From contig JAZARR010000158.1 of the NCBI GenBank assembly GCA_037389465.1, forward strand, positions 186,001-250,000: a stretch of 64,000 bases of DNA, given 5' to 3'. The DNA is from Baylisascaris procyonis. Taxonomy: Eukaryota; Nematoda; Chromadorea; Rhabditida; Ascarididae. Under the pieces are notes generated by a model. The model was not told the DNA's origin, did not search any database, and was given only the letters and a program-made list of their open reading frames with translations. A program made the position numbers and the translations under genes. Below are positions 20,001 through 33,443 of the stretch, in pieces (the first letter of the stretch is position 1; every line of letters begins with the position of its first letter).

Positions 20001-21118
20001 GTGGGTGGGCAGAACATGTTCGCGTGATACTATGGGACTGTCGGTTTGCTTTGTCAAAGATGCTTAGAAGCTTGATCTTACTTATGAGCTTAGTTGATTT
20101 GATATTCTCACAAAAAGAAAGGTAACCGAGAATGCGCTTATACATGCAAGATGTCCCCTTTTCCTCTTTCATTATCGTTCAATTCCTAAGTGCTATCAAT
20201 TTGAAGCAATCTGATGTAGTTCCTCTTGAGAGTAAACAAGTATTCAAAATTAATAATAATAACTCTTTGACACTATTTAACAATGTGGTAGCGTTTATTG
20301 TACCGGTGTTTGCTTACTTGATCCGTAGAGAGCACTCCATATAAAGCATTTATCCCCTTTCTTTGGGTATTTATTTTAAATTCTGTTTCATGTAGACTAA
20401 GTACTTAATAACATCCGCTCAGTGCGCTTCAATATATAAGCATTATTATCTAAATTAAGATATGCTGATGCAGTTCACAAGGGGTTCGCTTTGAATTGCA
20501 TAGGGGGAGGGGGGAGTGGCCAGAGAAGAGGTGGGAAAAAGGTGACGGCCACCCTTCCATCTTCAAAAAAATTTGTTAGATGGATGGAAGGGAGAATATG
20601 TAGGCGATCAGGGAACGGATGGAAGCGGCAAAAATAGTTTGCCACCACTGCCATCTCCATGAGCCATGCATGCATTGTTGCAGAGAACTATAGCTGCATT
20701 TGTGCGGTTATGAACTGTCTACGTATACGATGGGGGGGGGGGGTCATTCGGTTGAACGATGTTTTTAGGATGTGAAAAAAGACGACAAGCACAAATTAAA
20801 ATATTCCCTAGTAGCCTGTCAATACAGTTTATTGTGATTCGACTGTGTGATTTTAAGTTTGTATTTTCCGCCTCAAATAAATGTTGTTTTTCATTACATT
20901 CTCTCTTATTTTACATTGAATTGTAAGGATTATAGGTTAACGTCGTTTTCCCATTGCATTTTGCACCTCCCCGCTCTTCCCCCCCCCCCTCCATATTCTT
21001 CCCTCTCTTCCCCTTTTTCCAGTCCGCTGTGAGCTTCAACTGAGATTATATTAGTCCATACCCATTTATACGGGAAGAAATGATAAGGTTAATTAAACTG
21101 TGCAAAATTGTTTTGCAG
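17080..21118. other. Gene-poor interval between the VPS33B and ABHD-like genes
   Basis: It holds the VPS33B 3' flank (AATAAA at 17430), purine tracts with G runs of 8-12 (around 17333, 17716, 18121 and 20732), a degenerate repeat-like patch near 18660-18800 and an imperfect 30-bp doublet near 19080-19140. The missing N-terminal exons of the ABHD-like gene should lie here but I could not locate them. One minus-strand exon candidate is listed separately. Confidence 0.45.
19434..19890 (-). CDS. Unidentified minus-strand exon candidate following a consensus acceptor
   Basis: On the minus strand a good acceptor (atattcag, ending at 19891) is followed by an open frame of about 150 codons to a stop at 19434. 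The first two thirds look like folded protein, with glycine-rich beta-type segments such as TVGMVGMGDFDIAVVW and GADMVYILGGHARTVILVP. The last third is basic and then hydrophobic and may run into intron or 3' flank. I do not recognise the family. Upstream exons on the minus strand (above 19900) were not found. It could be a terminal exon of an unknown gene or a decayed copy. Confidence 0.35.
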
Positions 21119-24100
21119 TGAAATTGTATCGTTCGAAGATGGCGGTCAAACGGCGGTCGATTGGATGCATCCCGATCGCACTCACGATAAATCACCCATC
21201 GTTATTTTTCTTCCGGGCATTTGCGGTTTGTTGATCTACTTTTAATGCGAGATATTCTATTTATTTTCTTTGACGTTTTATCAGCTATCACAGTTTTTAC
21301 GCAGAAGAATAGCAAAGAAAAAATGCTACTTTTGATTAGTTGCATTGTTCTTGTAAGGTAGGAAAAGAGAAAGATAACTGCTGTCTAAGAGAGAGAGGGG
21401 AGTTTGAGAAGCTCATTTTAGAAGCCGAATTGATGGGAGCTATTACCTATTCTAATCTGTGGGAAGTGTGCGATCACTTAACAAGACATCTTATTATCGT
21501 GCACATTGTTGAGGTTTCATTCCTTGATCCCACTACTTTAAGGAACAGTGGTAGTGGCGTAGAATGAATCTCCCAATTTCCTCGTATTTGGATGGTTCAC
21601 TGGGATTTGTTGATATAGTTCATGCGCAGTTCTACCCCCTCCCATTCCTCCTGTTTTAGGTTTTCATTAACAGGATGCATAAGACTTGCGGAAGACCGGA
21701 ATATTCTTGTATTTGCTATGCTTTAAGCACATTAATATCTATTCTTGTTTTCGGTTAAAAGTGGATGATGAAAACAATTACCAGTCAGTATCATATTCGC
21801 CATTCCAAAACTGACAAGAATCCCGTTAAGTTCTCATTTTAATTGTGACAACTAACGATTGGATAGCGAAACAAATTTCCATTTTCGTCTTCTAAATACT
21901 TTTCCCTTCAAATATCATTCCCGGAATTGTTACAGTTTTATAAAAATTAAGTCTACCTCAACGTCAGTAATTTTGGACAATAATGTCCCTTATGCATTCA
22001 ACTTAGAAACCTCTTCCACAGTCATATAGTGCATCCTCTATATTATCTTGTCCAGCTGGGTTGCAACAGCTGTCGTAAAAGTGTCATTGGCGTTAAAAAC
22101 AATAAAGTATGGTTTATCGACCACCTAGGTAGAGTTAAGAATTGATAAAAGGTGAATTCAGTAGTACTGAATAGGATCATTGATGAGATAAAGTGTGCAG
22201 ACTTGATATTCAAGCAGGTTTTTCTTAGGAGGGGAGGAGGTGGGGAATGCTTTCCTTTTAACGTTATAAATGATGCAATGCAAAAATTGTAAAACTAGTA
22301 TTGAAAGTTTGCATTCGTATAGAAATTGAAATGATGCTTTCGTTTTAAGTCATCCGCAATTTAGGAAAATATTTAACGGTATTTATAGACAATATCTTTA
22401 CCTCAAAGTAATGTGAAAGCAGTGTAATAGTTACTTTCTTGTTTTTAACGCAGCTGTAAATAATAAAATACACCTGTGAATAAAAAATGCAGTCTTTGCT
22501 ATATAATATTGCTGTATTTATTTTTAAAATCATTAGGTTCTATTATCTTGATAGTGGTATGGGCTTTGAAATATATTCATATAAAATACTCAACACCCTA
22601 ACAGACCAAAGCAATTAATTCAACCAGCATAGGAGGTAATTTAAAGAATCCCATAAACGGTGAGGGATATGTGATTTAACTTGAGCTGAGATCCGCGAAT
22701 GAGGTGTATGTTATTATTGCTGTTATTCTTATATTCCAGAATCTGTTTAGTTACCTTTGTGTTTGAGTGGTTCTTTTAGTTATATACGTTGATCACCTAT
22801 TCCATAGGTATAGCGTAGTTCATTGATCCCCTGTGTTATTTTGATTTCCTATCTTATGAAATTGATGTCTATATATTTTATACAATCTCAATTAAATTAT
22901 TTGTCGAAATGTGAAAGATTAATTTACGTTCAAGTTCATTCCAGAATAGTGATTGGTGAATGGAAGAAAAAAACATTTTTATACACATCAAGTGGGAAAT
23001 AGCGCATAAAAAATTTGTTTTCCCACCATCCTCGATGCCCCCAAAAAATGTTGGAATATTTTGAGCTGTCGAGCTGTTAAATGATTCAATCTTTCGATTT
23101 TGATTGCTTCGAAACACCTTTTTTCTCATAAAACCTTTTTTTTATGAAAGCTGAAGTTATTATTTTCCCTTTGGTCTTTATTTTTTCAAACGTTCAATTT
23201 CACCTTTTATCTTTTGGCCTCTCACTTGTCTCCACTTCATTAACTGCTATCGATATGACAGACATCTGAGTCAATTGCTAAGTATACAGAAGGGAAAACG
23301 CCGTTATATATTTTAGGGTCAACACACGATTGCTCCTATATATTGCACGCCGTAATCGATTGTAACAAACGTGGCTATCGATCGGTGGTCGTCAATCCAC
23401 GTGGTCTTGGGGGCGTCGTATTGAAGGTAGGTCATAATTTATGTGCATGATACGTTAGTATAAAAGTGAGAGCAATGATTGTAGGCGACCGGAGGATCGG
23501 TCCCCTGCTAATGCCTTCATTCTTTGACTGTTGGCTTCTCTAAGTTCTTTATGTTCATCCAAGTTTAGACGCTCTACTATGGGCAAATTCCTATCAATGG
23601 TACCTCCAATAATATTACTTACATTAAAATCTTTTTTTGGGAGTCTATCCTTGAATGTCATTTCCGCAGTTCTTAGTCCCAACTTTTAAAAGGTGGAAGC
23701 TTTTCCTTAGGGATTACAATATAAATATTTCGAGTCAGTTATGTTCCAATTTTTTCTGCTGCCTTCAGTCGGTTCCATTATGCTATTGCCGCACGCTTGA
23801 TATTTCCAGCCTAAGTTCCTTTTATATTGCGATTCTTTTAAGTCACGATAATATTAGTTTTTATTGCATTTACTTTATCTTATTCAAAAGCGCTTTTATT
23901 ATACCTAATGACGAAAGGCTTTTGATTAAATCTTTTTGCAGATTTTTATTTGAATAGGCGCCAGTGATGAAAACAGAACAAGATCGCGATGAGCAAAGAC
24001 TTTTAGTTTGAACCGAATCTCGTTTGCAGCCATAAAAAGCAAGAGTTTGGTTTCGTTTCCTAAAAGTCAGCGAAAATTTCGATTTCGGTTTGGAGTAGCT

Positions 24101-27100
24101 TCTTTGATTATTACCATTACTTCATGGATCAGGTAAGAAACGTCAATGACTAATCAGGGGCGTTTGGTTAAAACCGATTTTTATTCACCAAAAAAACCTG
24201 CCTATGTTTGTGATTGTAACCGAAGTTTAGTTGTTTGGTTGGGGTCATTAGCATATAGTGCCATTTTTCACCAACGGATTGTTTATGGATCTACCGATTT
24301 CTGACTGCGATCTGAGATCTCAGATTTCGAATTAAATGCACCACCTTAATGGTAACACGAATTGTAACTACTACAATCGAAAATATATAAAATGGGATAT
24401 TTTTTTGCTTTATGGTATGTAATAGTGATAACCTTTGATCGAAGGATGTTTATTGCAGACTGCCCGGACATATAATGCAGCATGGACATCCGATCTTCGA
24501 CACGTGATTCGTCTCGTTTGTCGGCGTTATGCACATGCTCCGAAAATCGGTTGTGGATTCTCAATGGGCGGGTTTGTTGCATTCTTTGCTCACTTTTTAA
24601 TCTTTTGGAAAGTGCAGAATCGAATAGTGCATCGAGATGTTTTTATCAGTAAATAAAAATTTTAAAATATTTGCCTTTGAAATATTGTTGCAGGAGTTGT
24701 GCACAAGACACCAATAAAGCTCGATCCCTACCGCGCAATATACCTAATTTTCTGGTTCCGCCTGATGCAACATTTTTTCCATCTTCGTTGCAAATAGTTT
24801 GCCTTATAGATTTCAAAAAGATACTTATGCGAGACTGTGAAAAGAAAGTTGTCGTCATGTTATTTACATTCTTCTTCCCCTTGTTTATGTGCCGTCGTAC
24901 TTTCCATTTGAAATTGATAAGTGCTAACACATGAGAGGTAATATACAGAATTCATAACTTCCCGAAATTACATGCGTTTAATTCGCTTATTGGGTATGTA
25001 ATTTTTCGGGGTTATGAGAGGCTGGCAGATTGATATTGAACGTGAGAAGGGGGTCTTATACAGGCTGATTTCTCAGAAAGAGGGCTAATGAGGTCTAGAA
25101 AAATGGGGGTGGGAGGAAGGTAAATGTAAGAATTTATTCAAAAAGGCATTTCTGAAGAATAACTGAACTTCGGTAGAGGAGTAGGCGTTACAATTCATGC
25201 AAACTGCAATGTTTAGGTTAAAAGGGTTGGTAAAAAGGAGATAGATGCAGCAGTTTATTCGCTGTAGATGTAAACTGTGGTATTTGCCATCTGTCGTTCC
25301 TTGCTACTTTTGTATGCTATGTAAAATACCCGTAAGTGTACCAACACCTCATTTGTATCTTTTATGCCCGGTGGCTAGTATTGACTCTTCTTAGACTGTG
25401 TGACAAGGTGTTCCAGAATGATATTGTGGAACTATCTGGCCGAATGTACATCGGCGCAAGCATCAGGCCTGAATGGTGCTCTATGCATTTCGAGCCCATT
25501 CAATCCGACCGAATCGAGCCTCACCATCGAGAGGTTCTTCCCTCGTATTTTCTTCAACAGTGTATTGGCCGCCAATTTGAAGAAAATTGTTAGACCGTAA
25601 GTATTTTGATGTTTTGTCGTTTGGTGATGTCTTGACAGAATAAGTTATAACGGAGGAAATTGCGATGCGGGAGGTGCGGAAGTTGACATGAAGTTCGAGC
25701 TTTCGTCACTTAGGTTACTCAAGAGTATTAGCGCATGATTGAAGTGAAGTTGTAGGTGGCATAGTATGCAATGAATTCGTTTCGAAGAGCAGATTAAATC
25801 CATACAATGGAAGGCTGTGAATGAATTATTTGCTCCGTTTGGAGCTAATTGTGAACAAAATTCGTTACTAGCCGCATTCAAAGTTTGATTCATGATCTTA
25901 TGAAGGTGGGTTAGATCCGATCCCGACCAGGTGATTGACTTCAGTCCACCCGGGATCGGTCGATCGAATGAAACTAGAAGGAGCTTGATGCAGATTTTTT
26001 GTCGTTTAAATCAGTTAGCTAAATATCTTGTCTTTGCCATCGAAATTCAAAACATTTTTTTGAATTCTCATCTTTTAAGTCATTGAACAGTATTAGTTGT
26101 CGATGCTGGCCTAATTTATTCACCGAGAATTGCTTTTGGCTAAGAATTTAGAAATAATCTGCGAAGAATCTATGGAGCAATTGAAAGATTTAGCGGAATT
26201 AGCTTTCTTTGTGATAGAATTTCCGGCTAGAATGTTATAACAAATTGCACCCCTTCCCCCTCCCCTCCCTCTGAGGGGTTTAACACACCCCTCTATTAGT
26301 CATTCATGGCTTGCCACTTGTAACGCTCGTGATTCTATTTTCGAGGAATATCGGTCTATTTTCATTTTATTATTTCCAAAATTTAGGTGTAGATATTGGC
26401 ATCTCATCTTTACAAATTGCTCGCAATTGCTGTATACCTTCCGAAGGGTCGTCATTCATATTTTTTCTGTCCTTAATATTATATCGATTTGGTGGCACTT
26501 CTTGGTGTCTTATTTCTTCTATATAATTTGTCACATCATCTAGATGGGTTGTTGGAGACTTTAGGTAGCATACAGCGGGGATGGAAGTATACTAGTGGAA
26601 ATTGGAGCACATGAATACTGCTATCAGATCGGAAGAATTTGTTGGCTTGTGGGGCCTCTTGAGATGAATCTTCCTCTTTGCTTTTGTGCTTCTAAAACCA
26701 CATCGGGAGTTCAGGATCTAAGAACTGATCTTACTTTCTCCTTTCTTCCTCCGCTTTCTCTAACCTTGGTACCATTACCCCTTTTCAGAGCACCTGGAAA
26801 ACCCGTATTTTTTGGAGCAGGCTTTGAATTTCGGTGGTCACATTCCTTGGGCATTTTGAGCGGAATTTGCTGTAAAGTAAGATGCTTATTGTGATAAGAT
26901 GGAGTGAATGATTTGTTTAAGTTACAAGACGATGTTCGAAGGGCGCTGCAATTGGGAAGAGGTGATGATGTCAAAAACCATCCGCGATTTCGACAAGGCA
27001 TTTACGGTGCCTTTATTCGGCTATAAGGACTGGAACGAGTACTACAATGCAGCAGCACTCTATTGGAAGGTTTCGCAAATCCCCATACCAACATTGTGCC

Positions 27101-27842
27101 TCAACGCTGCTGATGACTGCTTCAGTCCGATAAACGGTAGGTTTTTTGAATAGTCTCCAAGTTTCAGGTCAGTGACCCCCGAAAAAAGGGGGCTGTAAAC
27201 GCACTTTATTGCACTGTTATAGGTCATGTGCTTTAATTTATGAGTGACTGTGCAAGGTGTAGAACTCTAGTATTTTGAACTTCAGCAGTCAACAGGTGAA
27301 GGAAATATGTACCCCGAGAAGACTATTGATGTTTTTATTTTTTATTTTTGGCGCTCATTGAAAAAGTTCGTTAAGAGTGTTCAGTTTAGCGGGGGTTTTC
27401 ACTGAAATTTTTTCTATTCGGCTTGCAATTTAGAAAGTTTCATTCATTCAGCTGCAGAGATATGTAAAAAGCCACAGTTAATGATCCTTTATCAAAATGA
27501 ATAAATTTTATAGCACTTTGTTTCTTTCATTTACAGTTTTTCATCACGTTTTACAAATGTTCTTTATTTGAAGTCATGCCGTGAACGGTAAACTGTCAAA
27601 ATGCAAACTACTTGAGTTCGATTCCGGGCAAAGACAGAAGTTTTTTTTTCACGTCAACTGTTTGTTCTGTTGCAGCGATTCCATTCGCCGATATAACGCG
27701 AAGCGAAAACGTGGCGGTAGCAGTAACACAACACGGAGGTCATACGGCATTTATGCGTGAGACGAATCCAAATGCATCTGGCCTTGTGGAAGATTTGATA
27801 GTGCAGTATTCATCGATGATCTTTGATCATTGTTTCATATAA
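21119..27842 (+). CDS. ABHD1/ABHD3-type alpha/beta hydrolase, N-terminal exons not found
   Basis: A serine hydrolase of the ABHD1/ABHD3 group; mammalian ABHD3 is a membrane-anchored phospholipase acting on phosphatidylcholines. Exons seen: 21119-21225, 23317-23426, 24459-24571, 25417-25596, 26922-27136, 27676-27842. All junctions keep phase and give 296 residues to a TAA stop at 27840. The family start EDGGQTAVDW is followed by the oxyanion segment FLPGICGSTHDCSYI, the nucleophile elbow GFSMGG (split by intron 3), the acid region LNAADDCFSP and the catalytic histidine in QHGGHTAF, so a full Ser-Asp-His triad is present. The family is normally about 400 residues, so roughly 100 N-terminal residues, including the membrane anchor, should lie in exons upstream of 21119. 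The exon at 26922 uses a weak acceptor (tttaag). A possible AATAAA lies at 28249. C. elegans has several relatives, so I give no symbol. Confidence 0.9.
23455..23661 (-). CDS. Candidate small protein nested antisense in ABHD-like intron 2
   Basis: A minus-strand frame of 68 codons from an ATG at 23661 lies inside the second located intron of the hydrolase gene. It is hydrophilic, charged and probably helical at its end (segments such as LNLDEHKELREANSQRMKAL), unlike typical translations of the AT-rich introns. No family recognised, and no supporting splice or promoter signals. It could be a nested small gene, an exon of a longer minus-strand gene or a mobile-element remnant. Confidence 0.25.
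   Translation of the reverse strand: MTFKDRLPKKDFNVSNIIGGTIDRNLPIVERLNLDEHKELREANSQRMKALAGDRSSGRLQSLLSLLY
24953..25016. repeat. Imperfect inverted repeat, 21-bp arms, in ABHD-like intron 3
   Basis: Arms at 24953-24973 and 24996-25016 are imperfect reverse complements (CATAACTTCCCGAAATTACAT against CATAACCCCGAAAAATTACAT when flipped), separated by about 22 bp. It can fold as a hairpin. It may be the terminal part of a short inverted-repeat element or a solitary palindrome; no target-site duplication was recognised. Confidence 0.6.
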
Positions 27843-30800
27843 GAACCATTGTATAACATGATCTCTTTTTTGGCATTCCTTGGAGCTATGTGACTAAATT
27901 CCCGCGAGAGGGATTTCTTCAGCAGTTTCTTTCAAGTGGGAATTATTGGGTTCTATTCGACGCTACTGAAAGGTTGTGTTAGCTGTTAAACTTTAACGCT
28001 TCCCTACAACTGTTCTGTATTGCATTGGAATTCGATTTGAATAGAATCCCTTCTTAGGGAGGGAAGAGGGAGGGGGTCGACGAGAGTAGTGGTCCGTATT
28101 TACTGCGATGACTTTCACTTTAGTCCTGCTAGATAGTGGCTGTTGGAAAAAAGGTGACTAGCTTGGAACATTTAATTGATTTTAAAAGAATTTTCTTTGC
28201 AGCTGACTACCCGGGTAGATTAATTTCAGATTCTATGGCTATTTGGTTAATAAAATGCTCTATTTGTTATGGGATTGTGTCTAGTATTTTTTATACAATT
28301 TGCAGTGTTATTTAATTTGAATTTCAGTTTATTCTAGTTGTTTCTTTTTCACCAAAAATGGCTTTGTTACTGTTAGCGTTGTGTTAATGTGTTAGTGAAT
28401 TTTGATGTATTGAAGTATCAAATCTTTTATTTTATTTTCTTTTTATTTTATTAAGTACATCATTGCTTGTTGAGGTATATATTATTGTGCTTATGTATGT
28501 TCTTGTGTTTGTTCGATAGTTAAGCTTGCAGTAGTCATTGCATAATCCGGTTTTATAATTGCGTATAGTTTTCTCTTCATTTCCTCCTCCGAAACGGGCT
28601 ATCGACTACGTCTAGGTGCATAAACTTTTGCGCCTTAAAACTCAACCTTATCAAAATATACCTGTCGTTGATCTTTTCGCTTTAAAATATTGGAACTAAG
28701 GTTGCAAAGCATTTTTTGTTTCAAATAGATAGACGAATTATGCAAAATTTTAAATGTTGAAACATAAAGAAAACATCGTTCACATATGCAATGATCTACT
28801 TTTGTCATTACCGCACAGGTATATAAGTTTACTTGTTCCGTACATTGCTTGCTAGGAATTTATTGATCGGCACATAGAGTGATAGATGCTTAAATCCGAA
28901 ATTAGTGAAAATAAGAACGTTTATTCAATAAAGCTTTTGCGTTATTTGCACGGTTGGAATTGCATTTAGTATTTTCTATACTGTTCGTTTATTTCTCTTT
29001 GGAAATGCATTAAGTAATTTCTATGGTGTTTGTTTATTTCTCTTTAGAACCCGTGTTGAGCAAGTTTTGAGGTGATGACAGTATCGATACGGTCAATCTT
29101 ATATTCAGCTGCAATGAAATGCTTATGTGGTAGCTAGTGGGAAAGCAAACTTCCAACTAGCCTCATATACTACAGTCGCCTTGTTTGTAAACACGGTCCT
29201 ATGTACTGTCAGTAACGGTATCATCAGGGTTAGGGAAGGGTACGAGAGAGGAATACGCCGAACTTTGATTATGTCTGGATAGAAATGCTGCAGCGATGAT
29301 AGAGCCAACAAATTTCCGCCAGATCCATCTAAGTTGCAAAGTAACAGCTGAATTGAGATTTCAAAGGTCTATAGTAGTTATACAATAAGGAAATAGATGT
29401 GCAGAAGGTGAGCCAATTTACTACGACCCAGCGGGTGTTATTTAGAAGGGCAATAGAGAAGGGGATAAGACAGGAGAAAGAGGAATGAGATTGATGTCGT
29501 TGGTCACTAAATCTGCGCAAGCACCTATATATAGTTTTCTAGATGGGTTTATTCCACCTCAATTAAGGGGATGATTGCTATGCTGCTATGAGGTTGGAAA
29601 GCGTTTTGAGCAAGACGGAGGGAAGGGTGAATACGCCTTTTTCTGGCTTCATTATCCCACTTTTAAATGCATTTCTCATGAGGCATTCTTATTGCTGCTA
29701 TCGTTTTTGTGCACTTTTTTATTTCTTTTTTTTATTTCTTGTTATAAAATTGATCAATAATGGCGCGGTATTTTCATACAGAATCTAATCTGCAGATTTA
29801 TTTATTTATTTATTTATTTGCTTTAATTAACAAAGTCCTCTGAAGCAAGTTTGAGCCCTCCTTTTAAATGGAACAACAGTGATTGGACGGGCACTGTATC
29901 GTATCGTAGATCATTTACAGTAATCAGAGTGGGTTTAGTTTATATCGTATGATCATTGCAAGCTAGGTAGTTATTAGGATGGTCTTCGTTTATTCACATA
30001 GTTTGCACAACGAAAGTGATATTGGGATGTTGTTTGTCGATTATCAGTTATGAAACGATATCACCTTATTGTGTGCAATGTTGTGGAATTTCATATTGAA
30101 TTTCCTTCATTTATCAGCCTGTTGTAATATATAAAAGCTTTCCTTTTACATTAAAAGTGGGTAGAGAACTTTAAAGGTTGAATAAATGCGCTATGGGGAG
30201 GCCAAAATGTTGTGTATGCGGCAGGATGGGAGGGTTTTTTTGTGCGATCCATTCGTTTGAAGAACTCCTCCAAAGATTCGACAAGTAGAGTATTAGAAGG
30301 AAGATCTCACTCAGGTGACCCGCAAACAAAGCATGTAGCACCGTCTTGATCGGCAGCATAAACCAATTGTACGAATGATGCAACTGAATCATATCTTGAC
30401 ATGCGCAGAGAAGAAAGTGTTGCAGAGATGTGTTGCAGAAATGGAATGTAGTACGGTTTATGGAGAGAATCAGACAGCATTAAGGCGCACACCAATCAAC
30501 CACTACCCAGCGGAGTGCTCTCTCTTCAGCCAGTCAGTTCAGCTCGGTATTGCGGGCGTTGTTATGGAAGATGTTCAAAGTTCGCAACGTTCTTCATGGA
30601 CCAGATCATTTACTTTCTTAACAGGTTATACTGTTTAATATTTGATATATTTTCACCTGCTTGACCAACCGGTTTCATTAATATTGGGTAAACAATGAAG
30701 TTTGCTAAATAAAATACCTTTACATTTCAACTGACCTTTCTGCTCGCATAAAACTTCTGTAGAGGTTTCATTTTTTCGATTTCCAGCCAGCGCAGGATCA

Positions 30801-31075
30801 AGGTAAAGCCAGCCGGTTATAAGATCAATGTAAATGTTTGACACCTTCAAAGGTCAATAACTGAAACTCCATTGAAATTACATCCTTGGTTGCTCATATT
30901 TGTCATGCTCACCTTTGCGGTTCTCTTTGCGATTTATTCGTCTTTAGAAGGTTTTATAGCAACATATAATTCATAGGTGGTTGCTATTGCAAAAATATGC
31001 TCTGCTGTTTTTAAATGCGCTGATGTATAAAATACGTTATACTTTTCTTCCGTGATCAGGGCTAGTAGGTTTTTT
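27843..31075. other. Gene-poor interval after the ABHD-like gene
   Basis: It holds the ABHD 3' flank with AATAAA at 28249, a two-copy 45-bp tandem duplication at 28954-29043 and a (TTTA)n tract at about 29796-29820. Several overlapping short frames near 30171-30638 run on both strands, but none has a clear family or exon structure. No gene supported. Confidence 0.5.
28954..29043. repeat. 45-bp tandem duplication, two copies
   Basis: Copy one (28954-28998) and copy two (28999-29043) both begin TTGGAA, pass through an ATGCATT- or TTGCATT-like segment and end in GTTTATTTCTCT. They differ at a handful of positions and are directly adjacent. Function unknown; most likely a simple tandem duplication. 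Confidence 0.8.
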
Positions 31076-31213
31076 ATGAATGCCTATATCTCCGGTGACA
31101 TTGAGAAACGGAGGGTCGAATCCGGGAAGTCGGCTTCATCCATACGGGTATCCAAAGCGCATCCGTATAGAGATCCATTCTTTCATGCCACTATTCCATT
31201 CTCTTTCCAGCAA
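31076..31213 (+). CDS. Isolated first-exon candidate, unknown protein
   Basis: An ATG at 31076 opens 46 codons of balanced, soluble-looking sequence (charged N-terminal half, then a His/Tyr/Phe-rich half ending in FSFQQ) and stops at a good donor (caa|gtgagg) at 31214. An acceptor-like gatcag lies about 17 bp upstream of the ATG, as expected for a trans-spliced nematode 5' end. The exon ends in phase 0, while the next convincing exon (32040) needs phase 1, so the two cannot be joined directly. Either an exon is missing between them or this belongs to a different gene. No family recognised. Confidence 0.3.
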
Positions 31214-31297
31214 GTGAGGTCCTTTTTTTATACCAGTCAATGCCATTTTTTCTTATATTGTAGTTGGACAATTTTTGATGTTATTTAAATTCGAGGA

Positions 31298-31300
<3 letters not shown>

Positions 31301-31364
<64 letters not shown>

Positions 31365-31399
31365 ATATATAATATATAATATATAATATATAATATATA

Positions 31400-31441
<42 letters not shown>
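31301..31441. repeat. (AT)n microsatellite with an internal AATAT variant block
   Basis: About 140 bp of AT dinucleotides, with a central stretch where the period changes to ATAATAT before returning to pure AT. Such tracts form cruciforms and are prone to length error in assemblies. Confidence 0.97.
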
Positions 31442-31443
<2 letters not shown>

Positions 31444-32039
31444 GTTTATTTAGTTATTCAAATAGGCGAGGCATTTCGTAAGCACGAGATTATTTGACTT
31501 ACTTCGCAGTCTATAACGAATGTTAATTTAGGTATGGTTCCTTTCAATGATGGTTGTACTTTAAAACTTTTATTCATGATTTCGTAGAATTGTTTGTAGT
31601 CTTTGAAGTTTTAATTTCAATCCTTTAAAAGTTTTACTATGATCTCAAATTTCAAATAGCATAAAGAATATGGTAATCGACATGTCGACTACTAAAACCC
31701 CACTATAACATTGCTGACTTCAAGGAGTAACATTGGCGATTTTCATGGTATTTTTTATTTGTACTCTATTTGCCCATCGCCAATCATTAAATAGACGATA
31801 ATTGCCGAAATTATTCCATCACCTTTACTTGCATCAAATAAAGCGAAATGCATAAACCTTCCAAAAAAAGTCCATCTTGGCAATCTTCTCTCACTTTATA
31901 TCATTTATGACCCGTACAATTTTGTAAAGCCACAACTCTTTATGTTTTAGAGTACTGAAGTTCACCATTTGAATAGATCTGTGCAATACTGACGCCACAA
32001 ATTGGTTTTCATTGACATTCATCTTAATTCATCTTTCAG

Positions 32040-33379
32040 CATGTATATGTATGGTATTCGCAAATAATTCGATCGGTGGCACATCAGTATCGGGCGTATC
32101 CGTTACTTGTTATCGAAGTATACAAGACTGCAAAGATGGCTGCCGATTTTCATGTTATGCCGTTGATCACTGCAATGATTCTGATCAAGCAATGATCGCT
32201 TGTGCTCCTGATCTCAGCTTGTAAGTGTTTCCTCTTTTCTTACTAATAAACCAGTTAGCAGATGAGCAAAAGATGCTGTATTTCGTCGATAGTATCGAGT
32301 ATCTGACTAAGCAGCCCCTTTGTGCATTGCTTGGTGGATGACATGAAAGTTTAGGGGAATAAAAATTGATTTGCCTGTAACGAGTAACGAGTTAAATAGA
32401 CATTGTAAATGTACTATACATCGTCTTTTCTCCGATAAAAATTACTTCGAAGAGACCAAAACATTTAATAATATGTGAAAAGAATCTTCCATATTTTCTC
32501 TGCTAATGCCATTTAGATACCTCAGCAATGACCTCTGGTCTTTGAGTGTATCTTTTCAGCAAACTGCATTATTTGCGATCATATGACAAGTTGAACGTTG
32601 TATTTAATAACTAAACTTGAAATATTATTATTATTAACGATATAATTTTCAGCATTCTAATTGTGACATTCGCATTTATACTCGGCGTTGCGTCCTGTTG
32701 TTGTCTGGCGTGCTTCTGTTTACCGATCTGCTGTTGCTACAGATGGTGTCACAATAAACGAAGGAAACGAACTTCATCTAACGTATGCTAAAAATCTTTC
32801 AATTGTTGTTGTTTTGTGTCGTCACTCAATGACTGGCTTACCTGCTCCCAGTTCCAAGGTACCACGTATTCATTCGTTGAGGGACAGGGAGGGGCAAGGA
32901 GGAGAAAGGCTATTTAAGGGGATCCAGTTTTCTAAATGTAGAATTTTGCCAAAAAGGACTTTTTAGGAAAAGAACCGGTTTAGGGACCGTTCAGATGGAG
33001 GCTCAAAAATTCCAGAAATTTTTTTTTTCCTTAATAAATAAAATTAAAGAAGTCAATCCCCGTGCATACGCCCGTTCAACGAAGAGACAGACATACTCCC
33101 TCTCATATAAAGGAAAACAAACTTGGAATCTTTTTATGCGTTTTTGCTTGTTGCTTTCCAACATTTTTGGCACGCCGATGGTAGACTCATCAATGTGTTC
33201 ATTTCATACCGCATTTTTGGTATTTACTGATTTATTGCTTCCTATACTTATATTTGCATCCTTTACAAGGTGTCGTGCTTCTCTATGGGAAGTGTCTAAC
33301 GCGATCAACTTTATCACTTTCGATTTGAATCAGCAAATTTAGCATAGACCATCAGATTTAATAGAATGAGATCAAAAAC

Positions 33380-33443
<64 letters not shown>

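Noticed and set aside
30171..30638. Cluster of frames on both strands, one with a possible donor after CFVCGSPE on the minus strand
   Set aside because: No matching acceptor, no family, and mutually exclusive readings.
32995..33342. 115-codon + strand frame
   Set aside because: It falls inside the intron of the Cys-rich membrane gene, is AT-biased and resembles no family.
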